NCBI GenBank assembly: GCA_021783095.1
Contig: JAJXUG010000008.1
Location: forward strand, 31,531 to 95,530
Length of the DNA: 64,000 nt
Direction of reading: 5' to 3'
Source: Chloroflexota bacterium
GTDB lineage: Bacteria > Chloroflexota > Limnocylindria > Limnocylindrales > CSP1-4
Part shown: positions 19,552-27,911 of the stretch, in pieces
Position numbering within the stretch: the stretch's first letter is position 1
Layout: the number at the start of each line of letters is the position of its first letter
Made by a program: the position numbers and the translations under genes
The notes under the pieces: model-generated
Seen by the model: only the letters and a program-made list of their open reading frames with translations
The model's database searches: none
Told to the model about the DNA's origin: nothing

Positions 19552-20498
19552 AGACGTCGCTCGCACGCATCGGAGGGTCGAGAATCTCCCGACCCCGGAC
19601 CTGGCTCCCCGTCGCGATCGGCTTGATCGCCCTCGTCGCCGTGCCGGCCTCGGCGCTGGCGAAGCAGTACTCGGATTGGTCGGCACCGCAGCGGATCGAC
19701 ACCATCAACGGGAACAGCTCCGAGCTGACCACGGCCTACACGGACGGCTGCCCGATGCAGTCTCCCGACGGCCTCACCCTCTACTTCGCGTCGAATCGAC
19801 CAGGGTCCGTGGGCGGTCTCGACATCTACGTTTCGAATCGTGCGAGCACGGATGCCGCCTGGGGAGACCCGGTGAACCTCACGGCGGTGAACACCACGGC
19901 CAACGAGTTCTGCCCGACGCCCATTCGGGGCGGCGGCCTCTTCTTCGTCAGATCGGGATCCGGCGATTGTGGCGGCGCCTCCGATCCGGGCGACATCTAC
20001 TTCACGCGCTACAACCCGACCCGCGGCTGGACGGTTCCGGAGAATCTCGGCTGCCAGGTCAACAGCGCCCTCGGCGCCGCGGGCCCGTCGTACTTCGAAA
20101 CCAGCTCCGGCAACTTCCTGTACTTCTCCAACGGCCCGGACATCTACGCCAGCAAGCAGGCGCCCGACGGCAGCTTCGGTCCTGCCACCGCGGTCACGGA
20201 GCTGAACAGCACTGCCAACGACTTCCGGCCGAACGTCCGGAAGGACGGGCTCGAGATGGTCTTCGACTCCGACCGGCCCGGTGGCTATGGGGGCCTGGAC
20301 ATCTGGACCTCGACGCGCGCCATCGTGAACGATCCATGGTCGACCCCCACCAACCTGGGTGGCCTGGTGAACACGTCGGCGAATGAACTCCGAGCATCGT
20401 TCTCCTGGAATGCCACGACCCTCTACTTCGGCCGGACCGGCGGGGTAGGCGGATCGATGGACATCTGGGTCGCGACGAGAGAATCCGTCAGCAACTGA
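19548..20498 (+). CDS. secreted PD40/TolB-like beta-propeller protein
   Basis: 316 aa. The signal peptide is the hydrophobic LPVAIGLIALVAVPASALA. The mature part has about five blade repeats with the WD40-like PD40 pattern: MQSPDGLTLYFASNRPGSVG, then GLDIYVSNRAST; DGLEMVFDSDRPGGYGGLDI with WTSTRA; and SMDIWVATRE. These blades build a TolB-like propeller, usually a binding platform at the cell surface. It is coupled by ATGA to the previous small gene and followed by two strong hairpins. Possibly an output of the LAL regulator upstream. Confidence 0.85.
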   Translation: MKTSLARIGGSRISRPRTWLPVAIGLIALVAVPASALAKQYSDWSAPQRIDTINGNSSELTTAYTDGCPMQSPDGLTLYFASNRPGSVGGLDIYVSNRASTDAAWGDPVNLTAVNTTANEFCPTPIRGGGLFFVRSGSGDCGGASDPGDIYFTRYNPTRGWTVPENLGCQVNSALGAAGPSYFETSSGNFLYFSNGPDIYASKQAPDGSFGPATAVTELNSTANDFRPNVRKDGLEMVFDSDRPGGYGGLDIWTSTRAIVNDPWSTPTNLGGLVNTSANELRASFSWNATTLYFGRTGGVGGSMDIWVATRESVSN

Positions 20499-20542
20499 CA
20501 TCGACGGGTCAGGTCGTGTCAGCGGCGCACGACAGCGTCCCT

Positions 20543-20566
20543 GGCGAGCGAGCCCACTCGCTCGCC
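20543..20566 (+). terminator. hairpin 1 after the propeller gene
   Basis: GGCGAGCGAG-CCCA-CTCGCTCGCC, a perfect 10-bp stem with a 4-base loop, 45 bp after the stop codon. No T-run. Confidence 0.6.
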
Positions 20567-20595
20567 GCAGGTGCCCATCAGTGCGCCCATCCAAG

Positions 20596-20629
20596 GAGAA
20601 GTGCCCACCACGTCGGGTGGGCACTTCTC
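20596..20629 (+). terminator. hairpin 2 after the propeller gene
   Basis: GAGAAGTGCCCACC (20596-20609) pairs perfectly with GGTGGGCACTTCTC (20616-20629) around a 6-base loop. The 14-bp stem is followed by ACGTTC rather than a T-run. With the first hairpin 30 bp upstream it forms a tandem terminator. Confidence 0.65.
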
Positions 20630-20794
20630 ACGTTCACCCCGCGCTTCTTACCGACCGGCCCCGATCAGAGCGCCTGAAGGGCGCCCCGAATTTCGGGTCT
20701 ACCGCGCGGCGAATCGGTCGGATAGCCTCCCCACGCACACGCGGAGGGCCGCGATCACCCGACGACGGCCGCCGGCGTGCTGGGAGGGAGTGGG

Positions 20795-21103
20795 ATGGCC
20801 AGGGGCCGAGCCGCGTCCGCGATCCTTGTGGCCCTTCTATCGATCGTCGGGGCCGCCGGCTGTGGCGGGCCAATGGGATCGGCCGGTCTTGGCGCGGGAG
20901 CCCCAGCGTTGCTCCCCGCGCCGTCGGAGCCCGCGGTTGACCTCTCGACTGCGCCGACGCGCGTCCACGTTGATCGCGCAACGGCGACGGCGGCCTGGAT
21001 CGGTCCGGCGGGCGGCACGGTGTCGGCGAAGGCGGCGGAGGTGCCGGCCATCTCGGGGGCCGGCGGCCGGGTCGGCACAGGGGAGGGTGCGGGCGACCGG
21101 TAG
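20795..21103 (+). pseudogene. lipoprotein N-terminal fragment
   Basis: About 102 aa from the ATG at 20795 (GGGAGTGGG upstream). A lipoprotein signal, ILVALLSIVGAAGC, precedes a proline/alanine linker and ATAAWIGPAGGTVSAKA, which resembles the start of surface lipoproteins that continue for several hundred residues. Here the frame ends in low-complexity sequence, so I read it as truncated; a genuine short lipoprotein is possible. Confidence 0.4.
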
Positions 21104-21354
21104 GCGATGCGCCGCCGCAGCGGGGCGGCTGGGAGCATGGAGACGGACCACGCCCTGAGGGTGGACGCGCGCGGCTCGCTCGGGTATCGGTCAGTTGACC
21201 GAGGGGCTAGGGAGTCCCGCTGAATCAGCCCGGTGCGCCGTCCTGCCCGTCAAGAGTGCGGGCGTTGGCCCCGATCCCTACTCGGCCCTGTGGGCCGTGC
21301 GTTCTGGCTGCGGGCGGTCGGTGCGCCACTTGGCGCGCGCGTCCCGATCCCGCC

Positions 21355-22181
21355 CTATCCGGCGGGTCGTTCGCTCGCGAGCTGTTGCAGGCGCTCCGGC
21401 AGGCCGCGACGGACCGCCTGCCGGTAGCCCACCTTTGCGAACACCCCGTTGGCCACGAGCAGCAGATCCTTGAGTGGCGGGGCCGAGAGTCCCCTCGAGG
21501 TGAACGGCGCAAAGGTCGCCGCGCCATCGTCGGTCACGCTCAGCCAGCCCGTGAGCATCCGCGAAGTGATGCCGTTGAGGAGCGCCCCGAAGTCGTGCGC
21601 GAGGACACCGGCTCGGCGACCGCCGAGCGGGAGCAGACTGTCGGCGGCGCTGACCGACAACCCGGCGCGATCATGGGCCGTGACGTGGACCGGTACCACA
21701 ACGGGAAACCCGTCGACACCGCGGAAGGCGATGAGCTGGTGCGGCAGCTTGGCGACCTGCCCGGCCACCTTGCGCACCTCGACGCGTGGTTCCGTGCCGG
21801 CCGCAGGCGCGGCCTGAGGCAGCGGCAGATCGAATGGACCGGCGCCCAGGACTTCGGGCTCACCTCGAGCGTCAAGATCGGGCCATGTCACGACGCGCTC
21901 GACCGCGACGTCGACGAACACACGCTCCCAGTAGTACTCCTTTAGCAAGCGATCCCAGAGCAGCCCGCGCTTCGTTCGCGGATGATGTGCTCGAGTTTGC
22001 GCCCGAAACCGAGCGACGTCGTGAACCCCAGGATGCCCTCGGCGCGCCGATCGAGCCCACATGTCGCGATGCTGGTCACAACGGCGCCTCCCGCGGGCGT
22101 CAGGTAGGCGGCAGCCGCGACGAGATCACCGCGGATCGTGTCGTCGACGGCATCGGACCAACACACCGGAACCGTGCTCAT
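21355..22181 (-). pseudogene. pyridoxamine-phosphate-oxidase-like (flavin split-barrel) protein with central deletion
   Basis: The N-terminal frame (from 22181) reads MSTVPVCWSDAVDDTIRGDL, AAAYLTPAGGAVVTSIATCG, then FTTSLGFGRKLEHI. This is a flavin split-barrel start of the kind seen in pyridoxamine 5'-phosphate oxidase-like proteins. It ends at 21942. A second frame (track 21355-22062) carries the rest: LLWDRLLKEYYWERVFVDVA, KLPHQLIAFRGVDGFPVVVP, LLPLGGRRAGVLAHDFG. The segment normally joining them is absent, so an internal deletion plus frame change has inactivated the gene. The family name is from memory and less certain than the deletion. Confidence 0.6.
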
Positions 22182-22460
22182 CTCTTCCTCGCCGATCGTG
22201 GCCTGTTCACCCTGATGATCGTGATGCACCTCGACGCTCGGGACCTGTCGGCGTCGCCCGGCCAAGGCTTTGCCGAGCTGAATGGGCCCGATTCAGGGGG
22301 CCGAACGGCCCTGCCGCAAGGGCCGTTCGGCTCGATCGCCAGTGGACCGCCAAGATCGTCCGATCACGGGACTGCCCGTAGCCATCCCGCGACCACCGTC
22401 GGCACCACGAGCCGGAGGCCTGGGACCTACCGGGTCAAGTCATGTAGCTCCACGACCGGC

Positions 22461-22685
22461 TCAAAGCGGGGCATGGCTCGCATGACTCCGCCGTGCCCTC
22501 TGGCTCGACCAGTCGCGGCCCCAGGATCCACACGAGCGGCGCCGTCGTCTCCGCCCCACCCTCGACCGCGCGTTCGACCGGTGGTGCTTCACGGTCGAGT
22601 GCGACAGGCCGAGGCGGTGGGCGGCGGCCTTCCCGACCCGACGGGGACTTGGGCGTCGGTGCGGATCGGACCACCGTGCCGTCAT
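22461..22685 (-). pseudogene. LuxR-type helix-turn-helix remnant
   Basis: The minus strand reads AAAHRLGLSHSTVKHHRSNA and RSRVG, a LuxR/FixJ-type recognition helix. A one-base shift then moves the frame to AETTAPLVWILGPRLVEPEG, the expected C-terminus. A second, more decayed copy of that C-terminus (AETTARLVSMLAPQVPVPEG) lies at about 22750-22840 on the same strand. Both look like dead copies of one small regulator gene. Confidence 0.5.
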
Positions 22686-22975
22686 GGCTCAAGCATGACG
22701 GTGGGCGGGGTTCCTACTCGGCCGACGCGCGTCAGTCCGCGCTCGCCCCGCCTTCGTCTCGCCCGCTTCCGCTCTGCCTTCAGGCACCGGCACCTGCGGG
22801 GCGAGCATCGACACGAGCCGCGCCGTCGTCTCAGCGGATGGGTGAACCGCTGGGCGAACGCTCGAACTCCCGGGGCTTCTCGGTCGAGGGGACCGGAAAG
22901 TCAATGGTGGAGGGGCAATGCCTGTTGAGCCTCCGACCTTTGCTCGCCCGCCCGCGGCCTTGATCAGGGCGGCAG

Positions 22976-23228
22976 TCATGTTCGTCGTCGAGCGGCCCTC
23001 GCGCGGGTGACGGCGTCGAGGCTTCGACTTCGCTTCAGTGCCGCTCGGCAGTCCGGACAGTAGCGTTGTACGGGCGAGCGGCGCTCGACCACCTGATGAC
23101 AGCGCTCGCACTCGAGAAGGGCGACGGTCAGCCACTCGCGTGAGCAACGGGGGAGAGGCAGGGCGATCTCGGTGGTGGTCGTGCCCCGCGCATTCAGTAC
23201 ACGCCCGGCTCCCGCCCGCCGGAGCCAG
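22976..23228 (-). pseudogene. second serine recombinase C-terminal fragment
   Basis: From WLRRAGAGRVLN to the stop this matches the end of the 14.8-kb recombinase fragment, including EWLTVALLECERCHQVVERR, SPVQRYCPDCRAALKR and a basic tail. Upstream of the shared tryptophan the similarity stops, and the DNA instead matches the flank of tRNA-Asn. The recombinase piece is therefore joined exactly at the tRNA-end repeat. Confidence 0.75.
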
Positions 23229-23261
23229 CTACCTCCGGGTAGCACGTGTCCGCAGGCGTGC
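23217..23261 (+). repeat. right copy of tRNA-3'-end direct repeat (attR-like)
   Basis: 31 bp (23217-23247) match the tRNA-Asn 3' end and following hairpin at 10124-10154 with one mismatch. A further CAGGCG match carries on to about 23261. The first 12 bp (CGCCGGAGCCAG) also belong to the recombinase fragment by homology, so the repeat and the recombinase remnant overlap. Confidence 0.65.
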
Positions 23262-23634
23262 GTGGAAGACCTCGACTTGGCGTGCGACCTCAACTTGTGG
23301 CAGACCTGAGGCAATCCTCAACTTGTGCCGGACAGACGAGGTCGCCACGACCTGACGTCTTCGAATCCCTCCGGGCGCGTCGACGACGTGCCGATGTGGG
23401 CATCGCACCACCACGGCGCCAACCGCAACCTGTTACGTCCTTCCAGCTTCGGCCAACGGTTACGTACTGTCTGGCCCCGCCAACTGTTGGCCACCGCTTC
23501 CCCGCCGGTTCAGCACACGGGAGGCGTCGGCGCCCGGCGCCTGATGCCGCGGGACCGCCTCCGACGTCCACGGTGGGATCCACGTCGCGGGGGCCGCGGA
23601 TCCGGTGCCGCTGGACGCTGGACGGAGGTGTGGC
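23262..23634. other. about 370 bp without a recognisable gene
   Basis: I see no motif, convincing start site or hairpin here. Overlapping ORFs on both strands look like noise. It follows the right repeat and may be outside or at the edge of the island. Confidence 0.4.
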
Positions 23635-24114
23635 TCAGCCGCCCGTGACGGCGAACCAGCGCGGGCCGGCGCCGGTCTGGCCGGCGAAGAACACGACCGG
23701 GGCGAGGCACGGCGTCGGCAGGCTCACGTGTGCCGAGACCATCGCGTCGCCCTCGGGCGAGAACGGGACGGTGTCGGTCAGGATCGGGCTGGCGCCGGCG
23801 CACGCGACGATCGCGCGACCGGTCGGGATCGGGTTCGTCCCAGCCGCCCCGCCGGAGGCCAGCACGAGGCCCTGGACCGAGACCGTGAGGCGGCCGTCGG
23901 CGAACAGGCGGGCGTCGCCGCGGTCGAGGACCCACGCAATGCCCCCGCCGGCGATGCCGTCGAGCGCGAGGCCGCCCGTCGGGATGCCGGTCATCGACGC
24001 GTCGAGGAGCTTGGTGCCGGGGTCTGCGGCTGCTGCGCCGCTGGCGAGGGCCACCGCGATGACGGCACCTACGATGGCGGGCACGAGGCGGCCGAGACGG
24101 GTGCGGGCAGACAT
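23635..24114 (-). CDS. secreted protein, unknown function
   Basis: 159 aa. A basic start and hydrophobic core (RLVPAIVGAVIAVALASGAAAA) form a cleavable signal peptide. The mature part has a beta-rich look (GGGIAWVLDRGDARLFADGR, LTVSVQGLVLA) and two cysteines (IVACAGA; LPTPCLAP) that could form a disulfide. Such proteins recur in high-GC Gram-positive-like genomes; no function is known to me. GGAGG lies upstream of the start on its strand (CTAGGAGGATCGCCCC). Confidence 0.7.
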   Translation of the reverse strand: MSARTRLGRLVPAIVGAVIAVALASGAAAADPGTKLLDASMTGIPTGGLALDGIAGGGIAWVLDRGDARLFADGRLTVSVQGLVLASGGAAGTNPIPTGRAIVACAGASPILTDTVPFSPEGDAMVSAHVSLPTPCLAPVVFFAGQTGAGPRWFAVTGG

Positions 24115-24393
24115 GGGGCGATCCTCCTAGGTGACGACAGGTGGCGCAGGTGTCGTCGTGGGCGTGGATACGCCACGGTGGGGGCGGCGGTTTCCGGAAG
24201 TTGATCGCAGCCGGTTGCCTGGGCAGGGCTGGGCGAGGTGGACACGGCCGAACTTCGCGGCGTGCTGCGTCGCGGCGATGCCCGGGCTCGCCACCCGAAT
24301 GGGGGCCGCTGTGGGCAGCGACCGGCGCATGGGCGCGTACCTGCCCGCTCCTCTGAGTCAACCGAAGTCAAGACGCGCCTCGAGCCCAGCCGC

Positions 24394-24430
24394 TTGACAC
24401 CATGCGGTCTGTGATGCAGACTAGTCTGCA
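24394..24430 (+). promoter_or_regulatory. promoter with 16-bp perfect palindromic operator
   Basis: TTGACA (24394-24399) is followed at normal -10 distance by a perfect 16-bp palindrome, TGCAGACTAGTCTGCA (24415-24430). The -10 region therefore lies inside the operator and binding there would block polymerase. The downstream operon encodes its own winged-helix regulator. The palindrome is seen; its use as that regulator's operator is inferred. Confidence 0.7.
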
Positions 24431-24475
24431 CGGAACGAGACCGCACGCACACGAAGGGGGCCGGAGGCCAGAGAC

Positions 24476-25096
24476 ATGAACAACCAGAACGAGGTCGAAC
24501 GGAGGGCCCGCCGCTACTGGTACGAGGACGGGTTCGCCGAGATCGGGCTGGGCGTGCTCTTCGGCGCACTGGGCCTCGTGTTTGCGCTGGAGGCTTCGGC
24601 CAGCTCCGGGGCCGTCAGAGTCGCCGCGGTCGCGACTCTGACGCTCCTCGTGTTCCTCGGAACACTGGCGGTGCGAGGCGCGATCAAGACGAGCAAGGAG
24701 CGCCTGACCTACCCGCGGACCGGCTACGTGGCCTACCGGCGCGACTCGTCGAGTCGCCGGACCATCCTGGCTGTGCTCGTGATCGTCGGCGGCACGGCGA
24801 TCGCCCTGGGCGCTTCGGCCGCGACGCCGGGACGGGTCCTGGCGCTGCAGAGCCTCACCGTGGCGGCCGCCCTGCTCGTGCCCGCCTACCGGCTCGGCCT
24901 CAGGCGCTTCTACTTCCTCGCGGCCGTGGCCGGAGTGGCGGGATGCGCAGCGGTGGCTCTCGGGGCAGGCGAGATCAGCGGCAGCGCACTGGTGTTCGGC
25001 GCCACCGGGGTCGCGAGCCTGCTTTCGGGGGCCTGGACGCTGCGGTCGTACCTCGGGCAGCCCGGCCAGGCGGACGAACGAGAGGACCACCGTTGA
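24476..25096 (+). CDS. integral membrane protein of ABC exporter operon
   Basis: 206 aa. A conserved-looking cytoplasmic start (NNQNEVERRARRYWYEDGFA) is followed by about six hydrophobic helices in three hairpins. It is the first gene of a four-gene operon: membrane protein, regulator, ABC ATPase and ABC-2 permease, all overlapping by 4-8 bp. No enzymatic motif is visible. It may sense or assist the exporter. Its stop codon overlaps the TTG start of the regulator (TTGA). Confidence 0.8.
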   Translation: MNNQNEVERRARRYWYEDGFAEIGLGVLFGALGLVFALEASASSGAVRVAAVATLTLLVFLGTLAVRGAIKTSKERLTYPRTGYVAYRRDSSSRRTILAVLVIVGGTAIALGASAATPGRVLALQSLTVAAALLVPAYRLGLRRFYFLAAVAGVAGCAAVALGAGEISGSALVFGATGVASLLSGAWTLRSYLGQPGQADEREDHR

Positions 25097-25464
25097 CCAC
25101 CGACAGCGAGACCGGCGCCAGTCGCGCGGCCGCGATCGCGTCGCTGGATCGGCTGATCCACGAGCCGGCCCGGCTCATGATCGTGACCGTGCTGGCGACG
25201 GTGGCCGAGGCCGACTTCGTCTACCTGGTCCGCGAGACCGGCCTGACCAAGGGCAACCTCGGCGCGCACCTCGTCCGGCTCGAGGCCGCCGGCTATCTCG
25301 AGATCGAGAAGACGTTTCGCGGCAAGGTGCCCCGGACAGTGTGCCGCCTGACCGACGCTGGCCTGGCCGCCTACCGGATGTATCGCGACGCGCTCCGGCG
25401 GACCGCGGACGAGCTCCCCGAAGTCCGGGCGGGCTCCGAGGACGGGTGGCTGAACCGTGCCTGA
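25093..25464 (+). CDS. winged-helix transcriptional regulator (HTH_34/MarR-like)
   Basis: 123 aa from a TTG that overlaps the previous stop by 4 bp; the track ORF from 24943 is an over-extension. The fold is a single winged-helix domain: RLIHEPARLMIVTVLATVAE, recognition segment ETGLTKGNLGAHLVRLEAAG, wing YLEIEKTFRGKVPRTVCRLT. This matches the family of small regulators found before ABC transporters. It probably represses its own operon through the palindrome at 24415-24430. Confidence 0.88.
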   Translation: MTTDSETGASRAAAIASLDRLIHEPARLMIVTVLATVAEADFVYLVRETGLTKGNLGAHLVRLEAAGYLEIEKTFRGKVPRTVCRLTDAGLAAYRMYRDALRRTADELPEVRAGSEDGWLNRA

Positions 25465-26395
25465 GGCTGACTGCGCGATCCGGGCCGAGGGCCTGAGCCG
25501 CGACTTCGGCTCGCTGCGGGCGGTGGACGGCGTCTCGCTCGAAGTCCCGGTCGGTGCCATCTTCGGCTTCCTGGGGCCGAATGGATCGGGCAAGACGACG
25601 ACGATCCGGCTCCTGCTCGGCCTGCTCGAGCCCAGCGGGGGCACGGCCACCGTGCTCGGGCACGACACCCGAACCGACGGCGCTGCCGTCCGGGAACGCT
25701 GCGGCGCGCTGCTCGAGCACCCGGGCCTCTACGAGCGCCTGACCGCCCGCGACAACCTGGACTTCTACGCCCGGGTCTGGCATCTGCCCGGGCCCGAGCG
25801 GGAGCGGCGCGTCCACGAGCTGCTCGACGGCCTGGGCCTGTGGGACCGGCGCGAGGAGATCGTCGGGACGTGGAGCCGGGGCATGAAGCAGAAGCTCGCC
25901 GTGGCGAGGACGTTGCTCCACCGCCCGTCCCTGGTGTTCCTCGACGAGCCGACGGCCGGCCTGGATCCGATCGCGGCCGCGGCGCTGCGCGACGACCTGA
26001 CCGGCCTGGCCAGGCGGGAGGGCGTCACGGTCTTCCTGACGACGCACAATCTGGCCGAGGCCGAGAAGCTGTGCGATCGAGTCGCCGTGATTCGCAGCGG
26101 CCGCCTGGTCGCGGTCGGCCGCCCCGACGAGCTCCGCACACAGGCCCGGCGCGATCGCATGGAGGTCACCGGCGCCGGCCTGGACGATCGATCCGTCGCT
26201 CTGATGACCGCGGACCCGTCCGTCGAATCGGCGTCGCTGGCCGACGGTCGGCTGACCCTCCGGATCAGGGACGGCGCCAGCACCGCCCCATTGGTCGCCG
26301 CGCTCGTGCGCCAGGGTGTGGCGATCGACGAGGTGCGGAAGGGCGGCGCGGATCTCGAGGAGGCGTTCCTCGCCCTGATGGGAGCCGACGCATGA
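25457..26395 (+). CDS. ABC transporter ATP-binding protein (drug/antibiotic export type)
   Basis: 312 aa from a GTG overlapping the regulator by 8 bp. Walker A is GPNGSGKTTT, the ABC signature region is WSRGMKQKLAVARTLLH, Walker B is LVFLDEPTAGLDP and the H-loop is FLTTHNLAEAEKL. A C-terminal accessory domain follows, as in ABC-2 exporters (DrrA/CcmA-like). It hydrolyses ATP to drive the permease encoded next. The substrate is unknown. Confidence 0.95.
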   Translation: MPEADCAIRAEGLSRDFGSLRAVDGVSLEVPVGAIFGFLGPNGSGKTTTIRLLLGLLEPSGGTATVLGHDTRTDGAAVRERCGALLEHPGLYERLTARDNLDFYARVWHLPGPERERRVHELLDGLGLWDRREEIVGTWSRGMKQKLAVARTLLHRPSLVFLDEPTAGLDPIAAAALRDDLTGLARREGVTVFLTTHNLAEAEKLCDRVAVIRSGRLVAVGRPDELRTQARRDRMEVTGAGLDDRSVALMTADPSVESASLADGRLTLRIRDGASTAPLVAALVRQGVAIDEVRKGGADLEEAFLALMGADA

Positions 26396-27129
26396 TCTCG
26401 GACGCGCTCACGGTCGCCCGCAAGGACCTGCGCGAGACGCTCCTCCAGTCTGGGACCCTGCGCCGCTCGTTGCGGGGCCTCCTCTTCTCCGTGGTCGTGT
26501 TCGGCGTCGTCCTGCCGCTGCAGATCGGCCCGGATCTGGTGCGCCAGCCGGCGGCGATCCTGCCGTTCGCGTGGGTGCCGCTCCTGCTGGCGAGCAACAT
26601 GATCGCCGACGGGATCGCCGGCGAGCGCGAGCGCCACACCCTCGAAACACTGCTGGCCAGCCGCCTGTCCGACCGGTCGATCCTGCTCGGCAAGGTCGTG
26701 GCCGCGGTCGCCTACGGCTGGAGCTTCATGGTCGTCAACGCACTGGTGGGGCTGCTGACCGTGAACCTGGCAAACCCGGCTCAGGCCATCCTGGTCTACT
26801 CGCCTCAGGCGATCCTGATTCTGGGCGTCTTCGGGTTGCTCGGCGCCGGGCTCGTCGCCTGCGGCGGTTCGCTCGTGGCGCTTCGGGCGCCGACGGTCCG
26901 CCAGGCCGCCCAGAACATGAGCCTGGCCCTGGTCGGGGTCTTTCTGGTCCCCGCACTCGCGATCCCGGCCCTGCCCGCGGACCTGCGCCGTCAGGTCATC
27001 GACACGCTCCTCGGCCTCGACTGGCTCACCATCGGCGTTGGTCTGGCGGCGATCCTGGTCGTGCTGGACGTCGCCCTCTTCTCCGCCGCGATGCTGCGCT
27101 TCCAGCGAACGCGCCTGATCCTGGACTGA
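26392..27129 (+). CDS. ABC-2 type transporter permease
   Basis: 245 aa from the ATG at 26392, overlapping the ATPase stop by 4 bp (ATGA); the longer track reading from 25840 is a shadow of the ATPase. The amphipathic start (ALTVARKDLRETLLQSG), about six membrane helices and the cytoplasmic loop GERERHTLETLLASRLSDRS are diagnostic of ABC-2 permeases. It forms the channel for the ATPase upstream. It is the last intact gene before an IS110 remnant. Confidence 0.93.
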   Translation: MISDALTVARKDLRETLLQSGTLRRSLRGLLFSVVVFGVVLPLQIGPDLVRQPAAILPFAWVPLLLASNMIADGIAGERERHTLETLLASRLSDRSILLGKVVAAVAYGWSFMVVNALVGLLTVNLANPAQAILVYSPQAILILGVFGLLGAGLVACGGSLVALRAPTVRQAAQNMSLALVGVFLVPALAIPALPADLRRQVIDTLLGLDWLTIGVGLAAILVVLDVALFSAAMLRFQRTRLILD

Positions 27130-27221
27130 GCGCCTGACTCGGGCGCTGGCGCCGCCGTGTTGGCCCCCGGGACTGCAAGCTCAACGACTGAGAGCCTGCC
27201 TCGTAAATGACCCTGCCAGGG

Positions 27222-27873
27222 TTACGCGGCCTCGGGTCGAAGGGTGACCGCATAGCCGAGCTGCTCGAGGCGGCGGGTGAGTCGGCGGCGGACGCGCTCG
27301 CGGTCCCGGTCGTCGAAGTGGCGTGGCCCGAGGTCGTGGAAGGGCCGGCCGGTCACGAGGACGGCGTAGATGATGCCCGGGATCGTGTGGCCGACCGCGA
27401 CGCAGGCGCGCATGGCGCCCCGCCGCGCTGCCAGCCGGTGGTATTGGGCGCCGAGGCAGGTGTCGGTCCTCGACGCCGAGCGGGCCGAGCCCACGAGCGC
27501 GCTGCGCAGCCAGGGGCTGCCGCGCCGGGTCCGGCCGCCGTGCCGGGTGCCGGCGCTCTCGTGGTTGCCGGGGCACATCCCGGCCCAGGAGGCGAGCCGG
27601 CGCGGCGAGCCGAAGCGCGCCATGTCGGTGCCGATCTCGACGAGCACGGTCTCGGCGGTCCGGCGCCCGATGCCGGGGATCGTGACCAGCCGCTCGATCA
27701 GCCCGTCGGCGCCCCGGAGGCGCCCGGCGATCTCGGCGTCGAGCGACTCGACGAGCGCGTCGAGGTCGGCGAGGTGGCGGAGCTGGGTGGCGAGCAGGAA
27801 CCGCTGGTGCGGCCCGACCGACCCGGCCAGCGCCTCGACGAGCGTGTCGTGCTTGCGGCGCTGGAACCGGCCT
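27222..27873 (-). pseudogene. IS110-family transposase, C-terminal remnant
   Basis: Read without requiring a start codon, the minus strand from 27873 gives FQRRKHDTLVEALAG, LVTIPGIGRRTAETVLVEIG, then LASWAGMCPGNHESAGTRHG, the Transposase_20 half of IS110-family recombinases with its catalytic serine region. The N-terminal DEDD domain is missing. The track splits it into 27222-27647 and shadows because there is no ATG. It differs clearly from the intact IS110 transposase at 33.1 kb, so it is a separate, older insertion. Confidence 0.8.
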
Positions 27874-27911
27874 GATCGGGAGGTTGGACGCTCCTCGAAC
27901 AGCGATTCTGG

